Source: an uncultured Oscillospiraceae bacterium
GTDB taxonomy: Bacteria > Bacillota > Clostridia > Oscillospirales > Acutalibacteraceae
Length of the DNA: 6,657 nt
NCBI GenBank assembly: GCA_900552925.1
Contig: USBH01000093.1
Span: 1 to 6,657 of the forward strand
Direction of reading: 5' to 3'
Within the stretch, counting starts at the first letter, position 1. Every line of letters starts with the position of its first letter. Made by a program: the position numbers and the translations under genes. The notes beneath the pieces were generated by a model. It did not search any database. It was not told the DNA's origin and was given only the letters and a program-made list of their open reading frames with translations. Shown here piece by piece: positions 1 to 4,804 of this stretch.

Positions 1-50
1 TACGAGATTAGCTGCAGTCTCGTGGGCTCGGAGATGTGTATAAGAGACAG
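1..50 (+). other. Illumina P7 / index / Nextera transposase adapter (non-genomic)
   Basis: Bases 1-8 (TACGAGAT) match the last eight bases of the Illumina P7 oligo. Bases 9-16 (TAGCTGCA) sit exactly where an i7 index belongs. Bases 17-31 are the Nextera read-2 adapter, and bases 32-50 are the 19-bp Tn5 mosaic end AGATGTGTATAAGAGACAG. Order and spacing are exact, so this is untrimmed library adapter at a contig end and not chromosomal DNA. Genomic sequence begins at 51. Any reading frame running through it is artefactual. Confidence 0.98.
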
Positions 51-1108
51 GCCGCGAGGTAGTCGGCCGCGTCGTCGCCGAACGAAACCGTGAACTGCAG
101 CCGCTCCGCCGCGCGCGCCGCAAGCGCCTCCATCGCGAGCCGGCCGATTTTCCGCAGGCTCTCCGGCGTGAAATCCTCGGTGCGGCAGAAATCCGTGACC
201 GCCGAGAGGAACGGCGCGCCGAAGGCGTCGGCGAACGCCGCCTCGTCCCGGTCGGTGATGAAGACGAAATACTGCCCGGCCGCGCGGAGCTCGCTGACGG
301 CGTTCGGCACAAGCGCGGTGCCGACGTCAATCAGCATGCCCTTCTGCAGCGCGTAGCGTGTCGTGAGCTTCAGCGTGCCCGTCTCGCACAGCGCAGCGAG
401 CATCGGCAGCAGCGACTTGTGGCAGCGCTCGAAATTTTCGAAAAGCACCACGTCGTCGCCCGACTGCAGCGCCGAAAACAGGTCCTGCGTCAGCAGGCGG
501 CCGTCCTCCGCGTTCGGGTAAAGCGCGAGATCCACGCGGGCGATTTTCCCGTTTTTGAGCGCGCCGCCCTGCGCGAGCGACGACGCGGTGACGGACAGCG
601 CGCTGTGCCGCCCCGTGCCCTCGCGGCCCGAGATCACGACGACCGCGGCGGGCCTGCCCTCCGGCGTACCGGTGATGCCGGGGCGCTTGAAGGCCGTGAA
701 CAGGCTGTTCAGGAACGCGTCCTGCCCGATGACCGTATCGCCCGCCGCCTCGCGCGCTTCGCGGAACAGCACGGCGGTATCCCTCGGCGGCTCCTCCGCC
801 GCGCCCTTGGCCGTCGGTTTCGCCGCAGACGGCGCCGGCACTTCTTCTTTCACTTCTTCCGCCGTGGATGCGCCGTCGTTTTCGAGCAGGCGGCGCATTT
901 CGGCCATGCTGCGCTGCGCCTCGTCGTTGATGCGCTCCAGGTCGCTGATCTGCCGGTCGAGCCCGCGGTGCATCCCCTTGTCCGTCTCTTCTATTCTTTT
1001 CAGGAATTCCTCGGCCTCCTGCGCCGCGCGGCTGCGGGCGCCGCTGCCGGCATTCAGCTTTCCGCCGGAAAACAGGGAATTCAGAATGCTGTCAATGTCG
1101 TTTTTCAT
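51..1108 (-). CDS. Clp-like AAA+ protein with degenerate ATPase motifs (3' end missing)
   Basis: About 352 genuine residues remain, and the C-terminus is cut off by the adapter. Residues ~25-78 are charged and heptad-like, probably a coiled coil. Residues ~80-110 are a low-complexity Ala/Pro/Glu linker. From ~111 the sequence resembles a Clp/Hsp100 second AAA+ module: VIGQDAFLNSLFTAF (126-140) matches the Clp 'VIGQ' entry motif, 161-169 (GREGTGRHS) sits at Walker A and 220-230 (VVLFENFERCH) at Walker B. Walker A lysine is replaced by Arg167 and the next Thr/Ser by His168. The Walker B Asp-Glu pair is Glu224-Asn225. The FLNR-type arginine region reads FLSAV (300-304). I infer poor or absent ATP hydrolysis and a scaffold or regulatory role; the partner is unknown. 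The start ATG (1106-1108) has GAGGGA seven bases upstream, directly beside the cutC stop, so translational coupling is likely. If the frame is left open it runs on to base 8 and gains a false adapter-encoded tail. Confidence 0.8.
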
Positions 1109-1112
1109 GCGT

Positions 1113-1883
1113 TTATCCCTCGATCGCCCGGACGACCGCGCCGACCAACGCGCTGTCCGTCACCTTGTATTCGTCCTCCGGCACGCCCTTGCCGTCGATC
1201 TTGCCGCCGAAGAAGATCTCCGGGTTGCCGCGGACGCTCGTGTCGTGCCGCAGCGACCGCGCCGAGGCGTGCACGCTGCTTACGCCCGTCTCCTCGATGA
1301 AGCCGCGGACGTTCCCGGCGTTGATGCCGCCGCCGGGCAGAATGTCGATGCGCCCCGCCGCATGCGCGCGCATCTGCCGGATCGTCTCCGCGCCGGCCGG
1401 GGCGCTCGCCCGCTGGCCGCTCGTCAGCACACGCGTCACATTGAGCGCGATCAGCGTGTCGAGCGCCGCAAAGACGTCCGGCACGACGTCGATCGCGCGG
1501 TGGAAAACCGTCTCGATCTCCGACTTCTCCGCCCGGATGCGGCCGAGGAAGTCCGCGCAGCGCGCTTCGTCCACCGTGCCGTCCGGCCTCAGGAAGCCGA
1601 ACACGATGCCGTCCGCACCGGCGCGGATCAGCGCGAGCGCGTCGCGGCAGATCGCGTCGTAATCGAAATCCGTGTAGCAGAAGCCGCCCTCGCGCGGGCG
1701 CACCATGCACATGACGGGGAGCTTCACCTGCGCCTTCACGGCCTCCAGCGTGCCGATGCTCGGCGTGAGGCCGCCGAGAAACAGCGCGCAATTCAGCTCG
1801 ATGCGGTCCGCGCCTCCCCTTTCCGCCTGCACGGCGTCCTCCGTGCAGCCGCAGCAGACTTCAAACAGAATCTTCTTTTTCAT
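1113..1883 (-). CDS. cutC: CutC family protein (copper homeostasis / TIM-barrel)
   Basis: 256 residues, the usual CutC length. CutC proteins are cytoplasmic TIM barrels named for copper tolerance in E. coli; the biochemical role is not settled. Family motifs appear in order: FEVCCG (7-12), GGADRIEL (23-30), GGLTPS (37-42), VRPR (61-64), a GFCY segment (67-70), FHRAID (127-132), RVLTSGQ (151-157), GGGIN (184-188) and VHAS (204-207). I chose the ATG at 1881-1883 because AAAGGAAA lies seven bases upstream and similarity to CutC begins at once. An in-frame ATG at 1961 would add 26 residues with no family similarity and no ribosome site. Cys10, Cys11 and Cys13 near the N-terminus form a small thiol cluster, which could bind metal but is not proof of it. 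It is the first gene of a unit with the AAA+ protein (4-nt gap) and diverges from the asparaginase gene. Confidence 0.93.
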   Translation of the reverse strand: MKKKILFEVCCGCTEDAVQAERGGADRIELNCALFLGGLTPSIGTLEAVKAQVKLPVMCMVRPREGGFCYTDFDYDAICRDALALIRAGADGIVFGFLRPDGTVDEARCADFLGRIRAEKSEIETVFHRAIDVVPDVFAALDTLIALNVTRVLTSGQRASAPAGAETIRQMRAHAAGRIDILPGGGINAGNVRGFIEETGVSSVHASARSLRHDTSVRGNPEIFFGGKIDGKGVPEDEYKVTDSALVGAVVRAIEG

Positions 1884-1890
1884 GCTCCGA

Positions 1891-1898
1891 TTTCCTTT
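1891..1898 (-). promoter_or_regulatory. Ribosome binding site of cutC
   Basis: The minus strand reads AAAGGAAA, seven bases before the ATG at 1881-1883. This site decides the start in favour of the 256-residue form over the upstream in-frame ATG at 1961. Confidence 0.7.
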
Positions 1899-1916
1899 CC
1901 CTGTATTTTCAGCCGA

Positions 1917-1972
1917 ACGGGCGCCCGGCGTCTCGCCTTTTCGAACGACGGCGCGGTTCACGCGGCGCCCGT
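1917..1972. repeat. GC-rich inverted repeat in the cutC leader region
   Basis: ACGGGCGCC (1917-1925) is exactly complementary to GGCGCCCGT (1964-1972), giving a 9-bp stem around a 38-nt GC-rich loop. It lies between the presumed minus-strand start of transcription near 2005 and the cutC ribosome site, so it would be in the cutC 5' leader. No T-run follows on the minus strand, so it is not an ordinary terminator for that direction. The function is unknown. Confidence 0.45.
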
Positions 1973-1991
1973 GTTTTGTTCATTTTGCGTC

Positions 1992-2019
1992 TTTACTTTC
2001 TCTAAAAAATGATTATAAT
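1992..2019 (+). promoter_or_regulatory. Promoter of the asparaginase gene
   Basis: TTTACT (1992-1997, 4 of 6 to TTGACA), a 16-bp spacer, and a perfect TATAAT (2014-2019). Predicted transcription start is near 2026, giving a leader of about 50 nt. The sequence around it is AT-rich compared with the GC-rich coding DNA on both sides. Confidence 0.65.
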
Positions 2020-2040
2020 ATCCTTTGGCTTTAAAATAAA
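2012..2040 (-). promoter_or_regulatory. Possible minus-strand promoter for cutC and the AAA+ gene
   Basis: The bases ATTATAAT at 2012-2019 are a perfect palindrome, so a TATAAT also reads on the minus strand at 2012-2017. The -35 at 17-bp spacing is weak (TTTATT on the minus strand, 2035-2040, 3 of 6). Transcription would start near 2005 and give cutC a leader of about 120 nt. No better minus-strand promoter was seen in the intergenic region. Confidence 0.4.
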
Positions 2041-2056
2041 GCAAAAATCTGTAAAT

Positions 2057-2073
2057 AGGAAGAGATTGGTGAT
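2057..2073 (+). promoter_or_regulatory. Ribosome binding site of the asparaginase gene
   Basis: Two purine-rich candidates precede the ATG at 2079: AGGAAGAG (2057-2064, 14 bases away, rather far) and GGTGAT (2068-2073, five bases away). The second is better placed. Confidence 0.55.
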
Positions 2074-2078
2074 TTTTC

Positions 2079-3092
2079 ATGCTGGATACGGCTCTTTTGA
2101 CAGAAGAATACCGCGGCGGCCTGCTGGACCTGACGCACTACGGCTACATCAGCGTCGTCGATGAAAACGGCAAGGTCGTGTACGCGGCCGGCAACCCGGA
2201 GGCGGTCGTCTACTACCGCTCCGCCTCGAAGCCCGTGCAGGCGCTGCCGGTCATCGCGCACCGCCTCGACGAGAAGTACGGCTTTACCGACGAGGAAACC
2301 GTGCTCTTCTCCGGCTCGCATCTCGGCGAGTCCTTCCACATCGACGCGCTCAAGTCGATCATGCGCAAGGCCGACCTCGACCCGGAGGACCTCATCATGA
2401 AGCCGACCGTGCCCGGCTCGGTCCAGGCGAACGAGGACCGCATCCGCGCGGGGCTGCCGAAGTCGAAGCTCTACCACAACTGCAGCGGCAAGCACGCGGC
2501 GCTGATGCTGATCCAGCGCGAAATGGGCGGCGACGTGAAGGACTACTGGAAGGTCGGCTCCGCAGGCCAGAACGAGGTGCTGCGCACGATGAGCACGCTC
2601 TCCGAGTACCCGGAGGAGAAGGTCGTCATCGGCGTCGACGGCTGCGGCGTGCCGGTTTTCGCCTACCCGATGAAGAACATCGCGATCGCCTATAAAAACC
2701 TCGCCTGCGTCGACACGATCCGCGACGACACGCTGCGCGAGGCCGCGCGGCGCTACGTGCCCCGCATCCACGAATACCCGCACATGATGCGCGGCACCGG
2801 CTACCTCTGCTCGCTCATCAACCACGACGCGAACATCGTCGCAAAGGGCGGCGCAAACGGCGTTTACGGCATCGGCCTGAAGAAGGAGCGCCTCGGCATC
2901 TCCTTCAAGATCAAGGACGGCACCGAAGCGGTCTGGCCGCTGATCATCCGCGAGATCTTCCGCCAGATCGGCTACTACAACGCCGAAACCGACGCGATGC
3001 TGCAGAGCCTGAACAGCGGCGTCACCGTGAACGACAACGACACGCCGGTCGGCGAGGTCAAGGCCGTTTTCAAGCTCGAAAAATACGCATAA
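2079..3092 (+). CDS. Asparaginase, thermolabile Rhizobium etli (AnsA/ReAV) type
   Basis: 337 residues. This family (Pfam Asparaginase_II) hydrolyses L-asparagine to aspartate and ammonia and is unrelated to E. coli AnsA/AnsB. The catalytic signatures are all present: RSASKP (47-52, the Ser48-x-x-Lys51 pair), SGSH (78-81, with Ser80), NCSGKH (134-139, with Cys135 and Lys138) and VDGCG (186-190, with Asp187 and Cys189). As I recall the R. etli enzyme, its Ser48, Lys51, Ser80, Cys135, Lys138, Asp187 and Cys189 have the same numbers, with Cys135/Lys138/Cys189 forming a metal site. A Gly-rich AKGGANGVYGIG segment (255-266) probably supplies a further active-site lysine (Lys256). No signal peptide is visible, so it is probably cytoplasmic. 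The gene stands alone with its own promoter and terminator, diverges from cutC and converges on aroD. No transporter or aspartate ammonia-lyase gene adjoins it. Substrate specificity cannot be confirmed from sequence. Confidence 0.92.
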   Translation: MLDTALLTEEYRGGLLDLTHYGYISVVDENGKVVYAAGNPEAVVYYRSASKPVQALPVIAHRLDEKYGFTDEETVLFSGSHLGESFHIDALKSIMRKADLDPEDLIMKPTVPGSVQANEDRIRAGLPKSKLYHNCSGKHAALMLIQREMGGDVKDYWKVGSAGQNEVLRTMSTLSEYPEEKVVIGVDGCGVPVFAYPMKNIAIAYKNLACVDTIRDDTLREAARRYVPRIHEYPHMMRGTGYLCSLINHDANIVAKGGANGVYGIGLKKERLGISFKIKDGTEAVWPLIIREIFRQIGYYNAETDAMLQSLNSGVTVNDNDTPVGEVKAVFKLEKYA

Positions 3093-3119
3093 GCGCAGCG
3101 GCCGCAGCGGCTGCCGCCG

Positions 3120-3845
3120 TCACAGCATGGAAGCCAGAGTCTCCGCATCGATTTGTCCCGGTGCGGAGGCTTTTCCTTTGCTCGCAAACGTCATGACCGA
3201 GCCGAACGCGCCGCCGCGCACGCGCGTCAGCTTGCCGAGCTCGCCCATCGAGATGCCGATGAGCGGCCCGCAGAACGCAGTGGATTCATTCATCGCCGCC
3301 AGCATCACCATCACATCGCGCTCATTCTGCGGCATCACGGCGATTTTCGGCAGGTCGGCATTTAACGCCATCATACGCTTATAGCGGTCGGTGATTTCCT
3401 CGCGTGCAGGCGTTTTGGCAAAATCGTGGTTCGAGATAATAAGCTTCGTACCCATATCGTGCATAACCTGAACGGTCGCCTTTGCAATGTCATCGTACTG
3501 CTCGCAAAGGAAAAGCTCTAAATCGACAAGCGGCGCACCCAAGGCGCTCAGCTGCGCGTTCATCGCAAAATAGTCCATGGGATCTATCGCTTTTTCGCCG
3601 CCCTCCGCTTTTGTGCGGAATGTGCACAGCACGGGCAACGGCGCGGCTGTTTTAAAAATTTCCGGCGCTGCCGCAAACATGTCCTCGTCAAAATAATCGA
3701 TGCGCCATTCGATAAGATCCGCCGGGGTGGTCTTGACCTCTTTTACGGCGTCTAAAACCGCTTCCGTTGTCTTCTCGCACACCGGCACACAAATTTTCAT
3801 TCTGCCGTTGCCGAATACCAAATCATTTACAACTACCTGCCGCAT
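3120..3845 (-). CDS. aroD: 3-dehydroquinate dehydratase, type I
   Basis: 241 residues (E. coli AroD is 252). It catalyses the third step of the shikimate pathway, 3-dehydroquinate to 3-dehydroshikimate, through a Schiff base. Visible landmarks: EWRID (46-50) in the substrate pocket, ISNHDF (137-142) with the general base His140, PKIAVMP (166-172) with the Schiff-base lysine Lys167, TRVRGGAFGS (207-216) with Arg208, and SAPGQI (227-232) with Gln231 near the end. All are intact, so the enzyme should be active. The start at 3843-3845 has AAGGGAG eight bases upstream. The in-frame ATG 18 codons earlier lies upstream of that site and overlaps the promoter, so it is rejected. The gene is solitary here: no other shikimate gene is adjacent. 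It converges on the asparaginase gene, with only 27 bases between the two stop codons, and its last codons overlap that gene's terminator on the other strand. I found no convincing terminator of its own. Confidence 0.96.
   Translation of the reverse strand: MRQVVVNDLVFGNGRMKICVPVCEKTTEAVLDAVKEVKTTPADLIEWRIDYFDEDMFAAAPEIFKTAAPLPVLCTFRTKAEGGEKAIDPMDYFAMNAQLSALGAPLVDLELFLCEQYDDIAKATVQVMHDMGTKLIISNHDFAKTPAREEITDRYKRMMALNADLPKIAVMPQNERDVMVMLAAMNESTAFCGPLIGISMGELGKLTRVRGGAFGSVMTFASKGKASAPGQIDAETLASML
3139..3179 (+). terminator. Intrinsic terminator of the asparaginase gene, inside the aroD 3' end
   Basis: An 11-bp stem (3139-3149 with 3160-3170, two G-U pairs) encloses a 10-nt loop and is followed on the plus strand by TTTTCCTTT (3171-3179). 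It begins 47 nt after the asparaginase stop codon. On the minus strand the hairpin is not followed by a T-run, so it should not stop aroD transcription. The arms lie in the codons for the conserved ASAPGQIDAETLAS tail of AroD. Confidence 0.65.
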
Positions 3846-3853
3846 AGCTTTCG

Positions 3854-3860
3854 CTCCCTT
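3854..3860 (-). promoter_or_regulatory. Ribosome binding site of aroD
   Basis: AAGGGAG on the minus strand, eight bases before the ATG at 3843-3845. It fixes the start of the 241-residue form. Confidence 0.75.
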
Positions 3861-3877
3861 TTTGTCAACTTGTACAC

Positions 3878-3906
3878 AGTATAGACAATTTAAGCACAAA
3901 AGTCAA
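3878..3906 (-). promoter_or_regulatory. Promoter of aroD
   Basis: The minus strand reads TTGACT (3901-3906), an ideal 17-bp spacer, and TATACT (3878-3883), each 5 of 6 to consensus. Predicted transcription start is near 3871, giving a leader of about 26 nt that carries the AAGGGAG ribosome site. This is the strongest sigma-70/SigA-type promoter in the window. The arms TTGTC (3862-3866) and GACAA (3884-3888) flank the -10 as a short inverted repeat, possibly by chance. Confidence 0.8.
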
Positions 3907-3925
3907 AACAAAAAGTATTTGTATC

Positions 3926-3954
3926 TTGTAACAGACTTCTAAATCTGCTATGAT
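3926..3954 (+). promoter_or_regulatory. Promoter of the lipoprotein-dehydratase unit
   Basis: TTGTAA (3926-3931, 4 of 6), a 17-bp spacer, and TATGAT (3949-3954, 5 of 6) preceded by TGC, which makes an extended -10 (TGnTATGAT). Predicted start of transcription is near 3961. The spacer holds an imperfect 16-bp palindrome, CAGACTTCTAAATCTG (3932-3947), a candidate operator. It lies back to back with the aroD promoter, the two -35 elements being 19 bp apart. Confidence 0.7.
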
Positions 3955-3993
3955 GATTTTGTAACCGCGTGACCCCTTTTTCCTACTTATAAA

Positions 3994-4779
3994 ATGAAAG
4001 GAGTTGGCCTTATAACCCGTTTACAAAACTCTTTATTCGCTTTTCTTTTGTGCATCATTCTGCTTTTCACCGCCTGCCAAAGCTCACCGGCATCCTCGGG
4101 CGGCGTAGATGAACCGCAAAGCACCGCATCAGAACCGAGCGCTGCCGAGACCGCAACGCTCACTGCGCGCATTGTCGATATTTCGGGCAACCTGCTTTTG
4201 CTCGCCGGAGAAGACGACGGCGTATACCGCTGCGCAAAGCCGGAGGACGCGCCGAATGACCTCATCCCCGGCATGATGGTGGACGTCACCTACGGCGGAT
4301 ATATCAAAGCCATTTACCCGAGCGAGCCCGATAACGTGCAGAGGATTACCGTGCGTGAAGGCGAAACGGATGGGCGGTGCGCGCTGTATTTGTCCGTGCT
4401 GCAGAAATTATTCAACACGGACGAAACGCTGCAAAGCGACACCGAATATGTCTCCGTTGACCTGACCGAGACGCCGCTTACGAAAAGTGAGATACAGGCG
4501 ATCGCATGGCGGTTCGGCGAGCTTACCGAGCGCCGCCCGCTCACGTTCACGTTTAAGGAGCTGCAAGACGAGGGCTACTTAGAAACGGACGAGCTTTTGT
4601 GGGAAGACGGCTGCTTATTTAAGATCACGGAGAAAAACGATGAAAACGGCACACTGACGTTTGACGCCGAAAAATGGCGTGCCGGGGACGGTGCCTCCTA
4701 CTTTTTAGACTGCACCGCAAAGCAAAATAAAGACGGCACCTATGCCGATTTTGAGATTGGCGCATTTGCTGCCGCATAA
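3994..4779 (+). CDS. Predicted lipoprotein of unknown function (DUF3221-like OB domain)
   Basis: 261 residues if it starts at the ATG. The N-terminus is a lipoprotein signal: a basic start, a hydrophobic run LFAFLLCIILL (14-24) and a lipobox LFTAC with Cys28, followed by a Ser/Pro/Gly-rich linker (to ~53). It should be a membrane-anchored protein on the outer face of the cytoplasmic membrane. Residues ~54-120 look like a small beta-barrel (ATLTARIVDISGNLLLLAGE, then PGMMVDVTYGG), reminiscent of DUF3221/OB-fold lipoproteins. Residues ~128-261 form a second part with an acidic middle and an 'FDAEKWR' segment. I do not recognise an enzyme in it. The start is uncertain: there is no ribosome site before the ATG, yet AAAGGAG lies just after it (3997-4003). 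The gene uses more A/T at third positions than the asparaginase and most of the dehydratase gene. A gap of 25 bases with no terminator links it to the dehydratase gene, so the two are probably co-transcribed. Confidence 0.85.
   Translation: MKGVGLITRLQNSLFAFLLCIILLFTACQSSPASSGGVDEPQSTASEPSAAETATLTARIVDISGNLLLLAGEDDGVYRCAKPEDAPNDLIPGMMVDVTYGGYIKAIYPSEPDNVQRITVREGETDGRCALYLSVLQKLFNTDETLQSDTEYVSVDLTETPLTKSEIQAIAWRFGELTERRPLTFTFKELQDEGYLETDELLWEDGCLFKITEKNDENGTLTFDAEKWRAGDGASYFLDCTAKQNKDGTYADFEIGAFAAA
3997..4003 (+). promoter_or_regulatory. Shine-Dalgarno-like site inside the lipoprotein reading frame
   Basis: AAAGGAG starts directly after the ATG at 3994. In the same frame the codon eight bases downstream is ATA (4012-4014), which would give a 22-residue lipoprotein signal ending at the same Cys. 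No ATG, GTG or TTG is correctly spaced in frame. Either AUA is used, the ATG is read without a normal site, or a base has changed. Confidence 0.4.
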
Positions 4780-4792
4780 AGTTATCATCAAA

Positions 4793-4798
4793 GAGGGA
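4793..4798 (+). promoter_or_regulatory. Ribosome binding site of the IlvD/Edd-family gene
   Basis: GAGGGA, six bases before the ATG at 4805. It places the start 21 codons downstream of the longest open frame, which would begin at 4742 inside the lipoprotein gene. Confidence 0.75.
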
Positions 4799-4804
4799 AT
4801 CAAC

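Noticed and set aside
32..50. Tn5 mosaic end as evidence for a real transposon
   Set aside because: It is flanked by the P7 end, an index and the Nextera read-2 adapter in exact library order, so it is a sequencing artefact.
1884..1961. N-terminal extension of CutC to the ATG at 1961
   Set aside because: The extra 26 residues have no CutC similarity, there is no ribosome site before 1961, and a good one precedes 1883.
419..2012. Long plus-strand open frames opposite cutC and the AAA+ gene
   Set aside because: They are Arg/Ala-rich, show no family motifs and mirror the GC-biased codons of the minus-strand genes, which have clear homology and ribosome sites.
3095..3114. Hairpin GCAGC/GCTGC as a terminator between the asparaginase gene and aroD
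   Set aside because: Only five pairs, no T-run on the plus strand; on the minus strand the T-run (3079-3085) lies nine bases away. Too weak to call.
3871..3876. TGTACA palindrome at the aroD transcription start as an operator
   Set aside because: Symmetry does not extend beyond six bases, which is expected by chance.
4751..4780. Internal promoter for the dehydratase gene (TTGAGA, 18 bp, CATAAA)
   Set aside because: The -10 is poor (4 of 6) and the start of transcription would fall only a few bases before the ribosome site.
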